From Dipylidium caninum (taxonomy: Eukaryota > Platyhelminthes > Cestoda > Cyclophyllidea > Dipylidiidae), in contig QEYB01000412.1 in the NCBI GenBank assembly GCA_017562135.1, positions 602,020 through 666,019 of the forward strand: a stretch of 64,000 bases of DNA, in the 5' to 3' direction. Shown here one piece after another: positions 1-15,200 of the stretch. The translations under genes were made by a program, and so were the position numbers. Numbering within the stretch: the first letter of the stretch is position 1; each line of letters starts with the position of its first letter. The notes under the pieces were generated by a model. That model did not search any database. It had not been told where the DNA came from and was given only the letters and a program-made list of their open reading frames with translations.

Positions 1-2
1 TT

Positions 3-245
3 GAAGAATTCGAGAAAGAGTCAGATGGCATGTCTCAAACTTCTCAGGCCACCAAAAATTGGCAACAGGTTATGCGAGACTCTTTCGACCAAGAAAGTAC
101 TCCTGCACCTGAAGATTCCATTGGTGTATACAACCAACAAAATTTTGCCGATTCATACTTTCACGATGCAGATCCTGATCTAGTGTATATGGACCGATAC
201 GGTGGACTCTCACAATCATTGACTCCTCAATATTTTTATTCGGAG
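3..245 (+). CDS. Probable N-terminal exon of the LKB1 kinase (partial)
   Basis: An open frame from the window edge ends at a GT donor (246) in phase 0. The exon at 5163 starts in phase 0 after an acceptor, so the two can join. The protein is acidic and rich in Q, D and Y (for example [14 protein letters not shown]) with no recognised domain; LKB1 N-termini are poorly conserved. It could instead belong to a different upstream gene, or further exons may lie in the 4.9 kb gap. Confidence 0.5.
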
Positions 246-3200
246 GTTAGCTTACCTATTTCTTTTGTACTTTGTAAGAGATTAACTTTTGCATCTTGAG
301 TTAAAATTCTATAGTCCTCTTTTGGGTATTCTTTATACTTTATATTATATTCGGCTTTCATGAAATTTTTGAACTATTTCATGGAGAACATATTTGAGTC
401 AATTGTTTTGGCTAGTAGTTATCTTATCTTATTTACTCCCAACGGAGATTCACCAACATAATATCTTTTTTGTGGGTATGGGTATGGATCTTATTACTCA
501 CTCGAAGATTTACAGATGTTCTCTTGAATATATTTCTAATTAAATCGAATCCTTTTTCTTTGGAGATGTTTAACAAGGAACCCTTTCGAAGGTTAGGGCT
601 TTTGGAAGTGAATCTACCAGAAAGAGCATAGCTTCATTTTATGAATTAGCTAGTGTGCATTTTCCGAAGCGGGATTGCGTTTAATATTTGCCTAGAATGG
701 GTTTTTGGGTAAAGAACATACGACAAAGTCATCTTTTCATCATTTGTTAATTCCGTCTATTTATTACCTTAAAACGATGATGTCGCCATCTTTACTTCAT
801 GCGTCATCTACTAGACCCTTTCTAAAGTCTCTTTCTGCACACTTCATTATCTTTTTGAATTTATGACCATGTTATGTGTCTGCTTATTCTCTACTAATTC
901 CTACACGCTAGATAAAGTCTAATCCATTTTACTTGACATTACCGTGTAGGTAACAGGTATTTCATAGAAATCTGCGCGGCAATAAAGCTGTTAACATTTT
1001 CCGGCATTGCTCACTCTTTTGAAGGTACTATCCTTCCTCAATTGGAATAGCATTCGGTGGAAGTATATCCCGTAGACAATCCTCTCTGTTCTGGTTTGCC
1101 AATAAATGCATGCGACGGTAGAGGAACAATTATTATGCAACAATTGACACGCCTAATTCTGAGTACGCGAATTTTTTTAGTTAGAGCGGTTTGTTGTAAC
1201 TTTCGGCAAGAACTTTATCGTCCTGTAGTCGACCGCTCACGAATGCACCTCATACTTCTTTCTTATCAAATGTCCTAGTGCAATTATCATCTGTGTTGTA
1301 CCGATTAGAACCTATTTTGCCGTTCCATTCCCTTCGTATAGAACTGCTGGGATTGACACGGGATCTCTTGAACTAAGCGGCTTCAGTTACAAAGGCTTGG
1401 GAATAATACATTTTCTATTCCTTCACGTCTTTACCATCACTTCCACGCCGTTGAGTTGATATTGACATTGTATGAATTGTCCCAAACCTTTTCTAAAGGG
1501 GCTGTTATTTAAACCCTAAACAGCGCCGATGCTTTTATAAATTCGGTAGGTATCTAGACATAAATACAATCACATGCCGAGCATCCTAAGTCAATAGCAT
1601 TAAATCAGCGCTTTTAATGCTACTTGTTTCATCCTTAATCTCCTACCCTAAGTGTAACTTAGAAAGACGTTTTCAATTTCTCTTAGTCTTTAGAGTCAGC
1701 CGTGACAAAACTTTGTGGTAGATAACTCATTCTATATCATGGGGAACTGTTGCCAAGACTTCTTAAGAGGTACCTATCATTTTTATGAAACATTTTTAAT
1801 ATTGGTAACGGACTTGCCACACCTTAAAATTATTGGATTATTTTCGGGATTTTGGAGGTTGTAATGCTTTAGAATCCTTGAGAATCGGCCCAAGGGAAGT
1901 CCCACCTTTTCTTTCCCCTTCTCATAAATAGATGAGACATTCCTTTCCTAATGAAATTTTATGCAAATCTAAGCTTGTCATAGAGATTTTTGGAACCTAT
2001 AACTTTTCTCGCATATGGCATATAATACGATCTAACTAACCATTGCCTTTAAGTCGATTTGTTTAAGTCTTCATCTCTGACATCTGGTTATGCCAACCGA
2101 TTTGAACCGAAGCGCTTGTAGTTAGGGGTTGAAGGATTGAAATTTTTGTTGGGCCCGAAGTGTTTTTTTCGTCCGAAATATCTTATTATTTTTCATATAT
2201 ATTTAGATTTAACTTTCGCTTCTTTCTGCCCATTCAAGGGTTATTTAGTTCGATCATTACCAACTTATTGTTTCTGCTTTCGCTTTTTCTTAAGAGTGCT
2301 ATTGACCACTCTTCTGGATTCATTAAACTCGATGTTCTCGTTGTCGCAAATCAAATGGTATCCGGCCATCTTTATCAAACAATTATCTGTGTTTACACTA
2401 GAATGAATCACCGCATCCCTGCTTCTCCAAGTTGACCGGTATTTCTGTCCTGGCGGAATCGTCTCTTAGACTAGGGGTATGCACTTTAGTGGGGTAGAAT
2501 TAGGAGCCAACGAAGAACGTTTATGTTCTCGTGCATGCGGCTGTGCGTATTCTTTTTTGTTACACGCGTGTGCTTTGTTTATTTTTAGTGTCTTCCACTA
2601 GTTGGCGCTCTTTGTCACCAGCCAATCAGCTCTATTGTGTAGTTATGTGCGGGTGCCATATAGAGCGTCGCTTTCGCATTGGCTGAATAAGTTTGATTAT
2701 CCATCATTCTCGAAGTCGTCATTTCCATGGTACAAGTATTTTTCTTATACGAAAAGAGTCCGGGTTACTTTATTCTCCCACGTTGGGAGCTACGACATCT
2801 ATTGTTTGGATACGCATAGATTATTTATTCTAAGCAGAAGTAGAACGCCGTCTCAGGCTACCTTTCCTACAGAACCCCCACAAGGCAGCTCTTTGGAAGA
2901 ACACCCAAAATTCAGCTTTGACAAACGGTGATATCTTAGTGCGAGAGGAGGGGTCTCTTGTAGAATTTCTTTACTCAACCAGACTTGTGTAGGTTATGTA
3001 CCCAACATCACGTAGGCGTTCTACGTGGCGGATGGTAGTTTGGATTTTCTGCCCCCAAGTCTGATGCAATGGAGGTCTCTGAAGTGTGTGTGCTCAAAGT
3101 GGTGGTGGACAACTTGGAGTACTTATATTGGGCTAACTTGTGTCTGAAGTTGCGCGTAGAAGCGGGTTCGAGAGGATGGGAGAAAAAGTTGAAATCTGCA

Positions 3201-6200
3201 CCTTCGAATTTCACACCTTCCTCTTAATATTGGGGAAAAATTTGTCCGCCACTTACATACAGTTACGTGATTTGCACTGCCAACCTTGATACATGCGCCT
3301 TGAAGCGATAACGTGGATGATACACAGCCGACTCGTTGCGTTATGTAGCTTCGGTCTGGTCGCGTGCTTCTCCTTTAACATCCCACTTGGGAGTGTACCG
3401 TGTCCTCTCCGCCTCCTACCATTCCACACTTGTTGCCCCCTATCCGTCAAGAACAAGGGGGCTCGCTTACGCGGGCATCAAAATACCTTCATCTCTACCT
3501 TCTTTCCTTCATGTCGCGTGCCCAAAATCCATTGCCTCAACTCCCTCTTGTCGTCATTTCGTGTGCTTGGTGCTTTTCGAAATTCTCGGATGTAACATTT
3601 TCTCACGACTTGGTGTGCTTTTCTGCAACCCCTCTCCCAAACTTGGGTGTGCATGTGGGAGAAGATGACAGACATTTCGGGATGTGGAATATGATGAAGT
3701 ATTGAAGACAGGAAGGCAGAAAGGGATAAAGATAGCTGAGCGACAATTTGTGTCAGCAAACCGGCAGTTCCTCGTCTCATTGACGCACCTGGGCATTGGT
3801 TGAAGGTGTTGTTGGGGGGGGGAGGGGGGGAGGGGGGGAGGGGTTAAACAGAGTGATATGGGGTAATGTAACGTACTGTGCTTGCCACACCGCCCTTCCT
3901 TAAACGGCGTCGGTATTTGGGTTGTTTCAACCAATACGTTTAATGTAACCTGTGTTAGGTGGGGCCCGGACTTCTTATATATTGTCGGCACCTTCCCTTC
4001 GACAAGTAGAGCATTACCTTTTTTTATGCTTCAATCAACGTGTAAAAACATTAAAGTGACATGAATGCGATTTGGAATCGATTTGAACAGTGTTGCGTGG
4101 AAATCGACTTTATGGTTTGATGAGAAAACTTGTGAATCGTCGGATATTTTGTGTAGAATGGGGTTAAGAAATAGATGATTAGCTGATGGCACTGGCATTA
4201 ATGGCTAAGCGGCTGTGGGTAGATGAGGAATGTATATAATAGGGGGACCGACAGGTATATCAATTGGGAAAGGGCTTCATCATCCGGTTAATTAGTTGCA
4301 CTATTAGGTTAACAAAATCATTTTGCCCGTGCCTGCCTATTCGTGTTGTTATTTTCATCAATTACGTGGGTCGTATCAGTATTTTACATTAGTTTTCATA
4401 CAATAATTTTCGCTCACCGAACTAACTTATTCCATTGAATTGACGCTTTGGATAAGTTTTCCAAGGTGGACATCTCCTGACTGTTGGAAGATTAGTGGCA
4501 CAGACGATACTGCAACTGGTGGACCCTAATGATAGAAAATGTGCCTGATAAGCTAACCTTCCAAACGCCAAATGTTAATATGCCCATTTACTTTGTCCTT
4601 GTCGCCATAAAAGGTATTTCTCCTTTGGAGGTACTTTGCATGTCCCTGTTTGTTGATCTAGATCATAGCCAGTCTAGTGATGGAATTTTTGAAGTGTCTA
4701 GATCATTGGAATACCTTGCGGTTGTCCTATCGTACATTTCATCGACGTGCTCCGTAGTGCAGATACGCATGGGTATCCGTGGCTCATACTTCCTAGCCAT
4801 CATCGCCCATTAGGAGCCCAATGGCTCTACTCTATTGCACACCCACACATAATACAATCGTCGCCTTTCATTTTTGGTTAATGGGCTATGATATAACTCA
4901 TAATAACATATCTTGACCACCAGCGAGGGTAATGGAGATGCCTGACTTTCTGTGGTATTTTTATTAGTGTTGCAGTAGCATCTTGTGTTTCAGAAACCTC
5001 ATGTGCCTTTGGATTTTATTTTATTTTGTACTCGGTGGGTAATAGGTTATGTGGGTTAGTGAGTTTGGGAGGGGTTACTTGACGTGGCAGATTCATGAGT
5101 TCACAAATGGACAATTGAACGCATGAAACTCTTTAAATCTTCACTTTATCAATGTCCTGTAGGACACAAGCGGATCGCGTCACACCAACAATGCCCGAGG
5201 CCCGTCCTTCACTCCCTCCTTCTCTTTGCATCGCTCTGGTGGCGCCCACCAACTGTACAGAAAACCCCCCAAAATTTTCGCTGGTCGATACCTCATCGGT
5301 GGTACCATTGGTCGAGGCAGCTATGGCAAGGTTCAGCTTCTCGCACTCTTCGTCGTTATTCTAATTCCTAGTTTTGCGTCATCGTATGGTGCTGCTTTTG
5401 CTTCTTAGAGCCTCAACATATCAAAATCGGATTTGTTGTTTTTTCTCTTTCGGAGGATTCCCTCCCCCCTCTCCTCCTCCTGTCCCATCAATACGATCAA
5501 GGCAGGGCTCAGATTGATCCCAAGGTCTGGGCCTATTTTTACTACCGCCTTGTTTGTGAGTTAGGAGAATGGAGTACTAATGGGTTACTTAGTTGAATGC
5601 TAATTCGTCACAGTTTCAGTTGAATCTGCTCAATTTCCTTGTCCGTCAAAGCTTTCACAGGTTGTTACATCCATCATAGATCTGGAGTTGCCCACACGCA
5701 ACAGGTTTTATTGAGTAGCTCGACTCGAATTCAACGTTGGTACAGGAACAACCTCATTCCTGAATAACTGTATCGGTTTTGATAAATGTGTCCGATGTCT
5801 CGGTCGGGCACTCTGTGAGGTAAACTAGTATAGTTGGCGAATAGCACTGGACGTGAACGTCGATTCGTGTTTTGCTTAACGGTTAGTAAGTCATGAGCGG
5901 GTTATTTGAACTCGGAGTCATGTTTTGGCAGTTGACCTTAATGGTTTTCGTCAGTCGACACCACGTGAGTGAGTAGGTGGTTTTGGTTCCATAGCTAACC
6001 CCCAATGGTGTTATAGGGGGTTTAAGAAGCAATAGGTTAACTGGTGAGTGTAAGGAATAGATTCATATGTCGTTGAATAGTTGCTTCATTCAACAATTTC
6101 TTGGCCAACAGTCCATCTTTGATATCCGAGCTCCTCCGCCTATAACCTGCTTCCACCGTTCTATGTTTCAAAGAAGTTATTAATTACCGAAAACTTCTTA

Positions 6201-9200
6201 TCATCCATCTACTCACCCATTCGTCTGGCATCCCTCTACTAAGTCAATTAGGGGACATAAATCTTTATATGTTTACATCTCCTTTTCATTATTTCCAATA
6301 ATAATAGGTCAAAGATTGTCTAGATCTCTTGACTCTCCGCCGCTGTGCCGTAAAAATAGTCTCAAAACTCGGCGTTCGTAAGATTCCTGGTGGTTGGTCC
6401 CAAGCTCTCACCGAAGCCTGTCTTCTCCGTTCGCTCGCTCCTCACCGACATATTGTGTCGGTGACAACCGTCCTCCATCTTATCAATCCTGATCGAGTTG
6501 TCCTAGTAATGGAACATTGTCTTGGCTCTGTTCATGATCTCCAAACTGCCGGTGTTCAGTCCGCAACATCAGCTTTTTCCGCGGCAGCTGGTTCAGCAAT
6601 CACGAAACTCAATCCTACCGAGGGTTTCCACCGTATCGCCACACTTCCAACCATAGACGGGGAGGTGGATGACGCGGTAACGACAAACCATCCTTTACCT
6701 CAACCGAGAAAACAGTCTGCTTTTAATTATCCATGTCCTCCAATGGGTGTCGGTGGTGGTGGAAGGAGCGCAGATATGACGGAGATGAGCTTTCAGCAAT
6801 TCCGAAGACTTCCTGAGGCGCAGGCACATGCCTTCTTCATTCAGGTGAGTTATAGACAATCGTTACGTTCGGGACATGATTGAAGAGAATCTTTTGACAC
6901 CTTTGACGGCGTCTCAATTGTGGATTGTCAATCCACAAGAGAAACCAAAAAATTACAACGTTTCGGATTGCCTTAATCGAAATCTTAAGTATTTGGTGGG
7001 CCGGTATTTCACCCTGTGAGACGAAGTAGACGAGGATGCATAGATTAACCCATATTGTATTTAGAAGTAGTAGTTGGACGTTTTGATATTTGTGTGTGGC
7101 AAATCAGAGCATCGTTACCAGGCAGGTGAAGTTGCTGTTTGTCTAAAGTTTTAGTTTAACATAGAAATTAGTTGATGCTGAGTTTCGCCCGACTTCATCT
7201 GTTTGGCTATACACAGCATATCTCGAAGGATAAAAGAAATGTACTTGAATAGCGATTCACTGACACCATGCCTAGTTTAAGCAATTAGCTTAAAAGACAT
7301 CCGGGTGAAGTCAAATGCATGGTACCATTCGTAGCTGCCACATGCGCAAAGACCGAAAGTTTACGTCCGACTTCACTTTTTGCCAGGTAATCGATGGATT
7401 GGCCTATCTCCATGCCAACGGAATTATCCATCGAGATATCAAACCGGCCAACTTGTTGATTACACCCGCACCGGGATATGGCTTAGCTCCTCCTGCCTCT
7501 CTCTCCCATGAATACAACAGCCCCAGCCCCACCGTTTCTTATCAGCCTGGATTGGTACCTTTTACTAGTGAGGAGGTACTACGATTCTCTAGAGGTTACC
7601 TTATCAAGTTAGCCGACTTTGGTGTCTCCGTCTCAATCCCTGCCTTTTCTCCCAGTGACGAGGTATGTCTTCCCTTTCTCCTCATTAATATAACCTATCC
7701 AGTCTTTCTGCTCCCTTTTTCATACATTTGTTCTTTTAATTTTACTCGTTTAAATGCAGGTTAAGTTTATCAGTTGAGTGCTCATCCCTCGTATCTGTGT
7801 CCTTTGATGTCTGTCTTACTTATGGGGCATAATAATCCATATTTTTCGTTACCCATCCTTCCTTTATCAACTGATTTTCAGTCCATCGGCTACATTTGTG
7901 CTTCACTTAGTTTTTTTTTTCAGGACCTTTCTGCCTGCTAGTTCTCTTTCTTATCCACTCTTCTTATCTTAACTCATCCACCTTAAGTGATTTTATCAGC
8001 TTAGGACTTTTTTGTCCTTACTCCTACCCCTCATCTTCCATTTATTGCGACATTACTTCCTGTATTTGTTTACCCACCACCGATAAATTTACACTTCCAC
8101 TGGGTCATTTATCGACTTCGCAGATTATTGATCTACCTCTGCACTGTTCTCAAAAAGCTTGCCCATTCAGTTCTTAACGAATTTGCTATTGAAATCTTAC
8201 TTCAATTTTTTTCATTTTAGATCATTAATTTACCGTTCATTTAAACCAAATTTATTCTTTTTTGTTGCGTATAAGCTAGTATTCTCATCTATCTCCACCC
8301 TCTTTGGAATGGAGGTACCCATCCTTATTTTTTGACTATCAGCACAGTCTCCACCGACTCACCTATCGTTTATTCGTCCATCTATTCGTTTGTTATAGTC
8401 ACATTCACTCTGTGTAGAGTCTTTTGGCGACGTACTCATTCGTTAACGCCCTCCTTTATGATGATTTCATCGTTCACTTCTTGATGGATATATAACCCCC
8501 CTCCCCTCCCTCTCCTCCAACTTCTCACTCCTCATCTACTTCCGGTCAATTTAGTCTTGACTCTGTCATTGTTCCTGAATTTACTAGTTAGGCCGACTGT
8601 GAATTTGTCTAATCCTAGATACTTCTACCAATCCTCATGACAAAGTAGTTAGGAGCAAAATTTCAAATAATCTATTTGAAATGATTAAAATCAAAAGAAT
8701 GAGGTCATCGAAGTTATTAGAGAATGTTCTACCAAATTGTGGTGAGCGCAGGACTAGCTCCTCCTTTCTGCTGCCTGAAGAACCAGCTATTTTCAGTTTG
8801 CCGCTGTCTCCAACTTCATTCATTCTTTTTGCTCTCTTCGGACGGCATCCCACTTAACCATGAAGTTTTTATCTGTTCCTCCTTAATTTCTTCATCCACA
8901 TACCTGTCTCAAGTTGATGAAATACCTTGTTCCAAAACCATTCATTTAGCAAGTAATTCGGTTGTCCACATCCCTTGGGCTCACCGTCCCTTTATGGTAC
9001 TATCCAATATCTTTGGAAAGGTCCTTACTACCCTTTACCCCTCTACACAGTCATCATCCTGAAGGTCATCTTGGAAGGCTTACTTTTCTTATGACTTGAA
9101 AGTCATTGCTCTTGACCGGGTATACACTCCCTAGAGCCGTTCTCCATTGAGCCTCTTGAGGATAAAAGATAGTCTCACCGCTTTCACCGTTATTGCAGCT

Positions 9201-12200
9201 GTCCCACAGGAATCTTCACATTTATTGAATGAATCTTTCACTTCTCAACATACTACTCTTCTATGAAGGTTATTAACTCCTATTCTCGCCTGTCTAGGTT
9301 GGTGCTGGTCAAATCACTCCGGCTGTTCAACCTCCTGAGGTGGCCAAGGGCACCCAGACCTCCTTTCACGGTCCCAAACTTGATGTCTATAGCGCTGGCG
9401 TCTCGCTTTTCTTTATGCTCACTGGTCGTGTGCCCTTCAGCAGCTCAAATGTTCTCCGGATCTTTGAAGCCATCGCAGAGGGCTCTTATGTCATTCCCGG
9501 CCACGTGTCCGCCGCTGCCGCCCACCTCATTCGTGGGATGATGTGCAAAGACCCCCAGGTCAGTGCGCACGACATCCTTGACTAGGTTGTACGTTCTTAA
9601 TGCTAAAAGTACTCCTCCTATTCTATATGTGGTTATTTCACTCTTGCATCAATACGTAAGAACACTCATGTAGGAGTGTATGCAAACTTCTTTTTTGGTA
9701 CTGTTCCGATGGTATTTTTTTTCCACAATGGAATGCAACATTTGTTTTCGATGTCTTATTTTTGGGCCTTGTTGGAGAATAATTTTCTCACATTAAACAT
9801 ACTTTCAGTCTGTATGGTATGACTATTACAAGTTCCTGTATTTGGGGTTATTTTGCTGATATTCACGACTAATTTTCTTCTTTTAGCTTCTAGTTCGGCA
9901 GTTTTATGTTCCGAAATATCTTACATCAAAAGCACATTAGTAACCCAACACACGGGTGATTTGGGTTCCACTTTCTATACCCATTTAGGAATGCAAGAGC
10001 AGGGCAGAGGGCTGCCGATTGCTTGATTCTAGTTAACTCCATACTTTTATCAACCTTCTTGGAGGGTTACGTAATTGGCTGATTTTTTGTGAATATAATG
10101 TAAATATTTCTAGCAAACTGCACGAGGTTAGTGCGTATTTTTTGGTCGAAAACCTAATTAAAACATGTGGGCCAATTCCTGACCACATTGGTAGTTTGAA
10201 ATTTTCTCTACGGTGTTGTCTATTTTTGAAGTTGTGTTATACAACCTAATGAGACGAGTGGTGACTGCTCTACCAGCTTGTCCTTTTCCCCAAAGACGTT
10301 CTATCGGCGAACCCACCTTAAGGCTATTCGTATCGCGTCATAATCTCGTAGTTGGTTGCCGTGCATAGATTGCTTATTCTTGCTGTCATTCTCAGCGTAA
10401 AATTTATTGAGTCGGGATGGACTCAGTATTATCTGCTGAGTTATTAACTAGCTCCAAAATGTTCATCGTCCTGTGTTTAACGAATGCGAGTTGAACGCTT
10501 TGCTTAAACTATCCTGGCATTAGTCTCCTTCAGGACGACCATATTATTGGAAAACTATGGGTACATCCTATTCAAATAGCCAAACTTCCACTGGCCTTGT
10601 TAAGATCGTTTAATTTTACTGACTTATTCCTCACCTAACCCTAGAACATTTGAAAGCGCACTTGGCCAATCCATGTGAGGATGTAGGATAAATATAATCC
10701 AACTTTTCAGTCTTGGCGTTAGGGATGAGAAAAATTCGCTTGGTGTTTTGGCTAGCTGAAATTTGTCCAGTGTTGTGCTCTTGATTAGTAAGCAGAGGAC
10801 GATTCTTTACCCCATGCAGGTCCCCGCAAATCCACTCGTTGGGAGTTTACCATTATCTTTTTCCGTGCAAGTGTTTTTGGGCGTCTCCATATCTGCTAAT
10901 CGGCAACTTAGGATGCCGAAAATTCCTATCACTGCATTACCTCACTGAGAGTGAATGAACTAAGACAGTAGGTCTTCGTGACTTCGAAATGTAGTAATTA
11001 ATTGCCTTCTTTATGTCTCTCACGTTCTTTCGGGCACAAGATTTTGGCAAAAACCCAAGAAACTTCTCTAATATCACGGCTTGATGAGTCTACAGTCTGC
11101 TATCACATTCAAATCGGTCAATATTTTGTGCTTTTCAAAACTAGTCAAATTGCTTATGACGCTCTTTCTATGCCAAATTACATTTCGCTCTATATATCTG
11201 ATTAAAAATAGCGTGCCACCAAATAATCACATGCTTATAACAAAAATTTCGCGCCTATCCACACCCATTTTAAGGCGAGAAAAACATGCTGTTGTTACAC
11301 TCCGTTTCTTCATGGATTTCCTTTGGAATTTATAATTTCCCAGATGTGTTGACAAACCAGCTCCTTCTTGATGTTCCCTTGCTTCCCTCTGGTTCTCCAT
11401 GTACCTGTCCTCCCTGTTTGTTTTTCACATTAGTTCGGAGGTGCCGTATTATAACTCCTTCTCCTTTCGCCCCTAATTACGGTTGTTTTCATAGGAACAG
11501 CCTGAGATCTGTCGTATTGTCGCCCACTTCAATTTTGGAAAAGCATTCCACCTAACTCCACAGAAGTTGATGGAATGGGCGCATATTGTCTCACAAATTT
11601 GTCCAATAATTATTCTTCGGTTTATTGAAAATACCTGAATTTTTGTGTGACGAGATCTTTCGTTAGTTAGGGAGTATTAAAAGATATGTATTTATGGGGT
11701 GTGGATTAAATGGGTTGATAATTGGTTGAATATTTTGACGGTGAACTGGTTAAAATGATATGAAACGTGTAAAAAGAAATCATTCGATGAAAGTGATGGG
11801 TTGTAGATTGAAAGCTTTGTTTCGTGTCCGGGATGCAGCCACGATCTTTCATTTAAAACGTTTTGTTTAAATACACGGTCATTTTACCATTGTTAGAAGT
11901 GTACGAAAGGCGAAGTGGACCTAAAGCATGAACCTAGTGGGCGGGTACCTGGATATGACGTGCTGGGTTGTTAAGGCGTACGTGAGCGTTTGGGTTGTAT
12001 CGGCGGGAGGTTATTAACGAGGCGAGTAGTTACGTAAGTGAAGAGTAGAAGAAGCGATTAAATAATTGCGGCGCAAAAGGTGGTAGTGATCGAATGTCGG
12101 TTATGCAACTAAAAAGGGAGGACCCGATAAGAATAAGTCCAGTTTCCACTCGGATGCTTAAATAGAGCCGCCCCCTTCCCCCATCAACACAACAATATGT

Positions 12201-15200
12201 CTTCCCTTTCGAAATCTGTTGCCTAATTCACTTATTCAAAGATAACTTTCATCATACCGATAGTAGCCTTTATCTGCAAGATTTGATAGCTACATTTACC
12301 AGGTCTGTAGTAGATTGATAATTAAAAGAATACCACGTGGATGGACACAGAGGCGATAAATGAGTGGGTCACGGTATTGGACTGAGGTTTATGTGGTAGG
12401 TAAAGGTAATGGGTAGGTAATCTAGGATATACTTGGTTGAATGGTCAATGAACCTAGCCCAATCTCAAATTCCGATTAAGCAGTTCTTCTTGTCAAACTT
12501 ATTAACATTTCCAGGATGATTCCACGATTCCTTAAATTTTATTTCTTTTATCCAATAGAGACGTTTAAGCCTGGAGAGTGTAGCTCACCACGAATGGATT
12601 TGCGATCTGAAGCACCTCCTACCCCCACCCAGTCTTTCCACAGCCGCGAAAGCTTGCGCCGACCACTGGCACTCTATTCCTTTAACGTCCACGATGTCCG
12701 CCTCTGCTTCAGCCCCCCGCGGCTTTCCATGCTGGCTGGACCCGCTTTTTTATCTTAGTCGACCCACACCACACTTTGAGGCGCCTCACATTGACGAGAG
12801 TGGAGCTCGAATCTTCTCCCCTCCCGAGATCAACTCTATGTACGCCCTTGGATACATTGACGAAGCAGAAACCCCATCATTATTCAGACAGTCTTTACCA
12901 TCCTCACAGCCACCGCATTCACCGATGCGCTTCAGTGTGAAGTCTTTTGAGGGAAAGGAGGAAGAGGAGGAGGACGATGAGGAACATAAGATAATGGAAA
13001 GAGTTGTAGCGACGAAGGATAATATCCAATCACAATCACCGTCAGCAGAACTGAAGGAACGACAGATTGCACCGTCGTCGGTGTTAAAACAATTGAGGGT
13101 GCGTTTTTCAGTGTTCTTTAAATTTGTTCATTTAAGAGAATTTCAGGTAGTTGGGATTCCCAGCGTAATCACTTGTATTATGAACGTTCTCCAGTCAAAT
13201 CCAGTATACATATTTGGCAAAAGAAGATATCTTAGTACAGCCGAAACTGAGTGCTTTAGCAAAAGGGACCTTATGTAAAATTTTGTACTGAGATCATGCT
13301 TGCATAGATTAGACGCCCAACATTAGGCATACTTTCTACATGGCGAATGGTAGTTTGTGTTTTCTGGCGACTCGGGTGTAATGTACGTCTTTGGGGTGTT
13401 TGCGCTTGGAGCAGTGTCTAAAGCTGTGTGCGGAAACGGGTTGGCCTCTTCACTTTCGAATGTCGCACTTTGCTCTATCAGGAGAGGATCTTATTTTGAG
13501 GTTCTGAAGTCGGGATGAAACCTTTGTCAACTAGTAAATATTAATGAGTCATGTTTCCTCCTAAACCATCCACTGAGCGCAGTGAAACTGGAGATATCGT
13601 GAACTATGAAGTTAGAGGTTCCTTCTTGACCGTATGAATGACATTAAATCATCCTAGTAAAAGCGGATCTTCTCGTTATGATGGCGTGATTTTTTGGAAA
13701 TTTATACCATTCAACTCCTCTTGCCGATCATTTGTCACGAGCTCCGCAACTAATTAATGGGAAGGGTCGCGATTACAGGCACTGAATAATTTTCAATCTA
13801 TTGCGTCAGTGCTCAACATTACCGTTCATCAATTTTACCACGAGGCTAGACCCTCGAATAGAAGGATTGCTGACTACCTCTTTCCGCTCTCGATACTTCG
13901 ACTACTTTGGTTTTTCCTACCTGATAGGTCTTCCACAAATGGCCAACCATCCCGCCGAGCTCTTGGGAGGCTAGTGTCCCGGATGAGGCCAAACCTTTCT
14001 CTTTAGATTTCACCGAGACTCCTGAGTATGCGTTACCTTTGGAGGATTCACTTGCACGTCTGGGTAGGTTCTCACATGGGTATTATGTACAGATTTTGTT
14101 GATATTTTGAATCTAACAACGAGCTTTGAATATTCGGTCACTTGGCCTTATACTACTACCGCCTTTAGCACATAACTGTGTTGTCTTCATTATAATGAAT
14201 TTTACTAAGTTCCCCCGTGAGATTGAAGTAAACAGAGTACTTGGAAAAGTTTCGTCCTGGGGAACGTTTTAATTGCTCACGATGAGGGTCTGAACGAACT
14301 CAAAGAATGTAGTGGCACGGACAATTACATCATCAAATTTCTTCTTCCAGTAATTGTGTGTTGAATGGGACGTTATTGTCCCCTTTTGCTTTTATCAGCT
14401 TCCACTTCGCATCGTTCTGCCCTTACCCGTCCTTGTCTCTCCACTTTATTCTGACTCCCTTTATTCCTCGTTGTCCTGATATATTCGCTAATTTGTTGCT
14501 GTCTTCAACCACTTTGTTATTGAATTCTTACAAATTACTAATTTCTCCATTCGCCCATCCACTCGTCTATTATCTCTTCGCGCGTCTATTCTGTCCGCCT
14601 TCCGTCAATCTACCTGTTTATTTCCTTATCTCAGTGTTTTTTGGCGAAAATACCTAGTAAAGTGGGAATCTCAAGGTTTAATCTCCCTCATCTGTAAGCA
14701 TCACAAACGAGTGCTTGGGCTGGATATATTGGCCCTGCTGTTGAGCCGGCATTTGCACTACTCATCTCTTGTCTATTTATTTTTGCTTCATCCTCTTCCA
14801 GATCCTAAGTAGCCATCATGACAGCCGTTAAGTTTGCTATATTTCTCGGACGTACGTTAAGGTACTTTAAAATCGCCTAGATACTTCACTTTTCTTAGGT
14901 CTTATGGTTAATTTGAATAATCTTTGACATCACTCCTACCCTATCCCTCAACGTTATATTCATTCAACATTCACTTGTACCCACACCGACTGACTGGCAC
15001 CCTTTAATTTTCTTTAGGCATAATGGACTACGTGTTGAGAGCTACACCATCGCCATCCATGCAGTCTCCATCTCCGCCAGTAGAAGAATTGCCTCCTGCC
15101 CACTTGCAACCATTCTTTCGGCCTCCAGATATTTTTCCTCCCTGTGACACTTCTTGCCGGCCTCCGGTCTCTTCTCCACGATTTTATGGTCGGTCTCAGC

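Noticed and set aside
11495..11555. A frame in LKB1 intron 5 ([14 protein letters not shown]) that seemed to continue the kinase C-lobe
   Set aside because: It has no good donor, and the exon at 12559 ([13 protein letters not shown]) aligns much better with LKB1 and keeps all phases.
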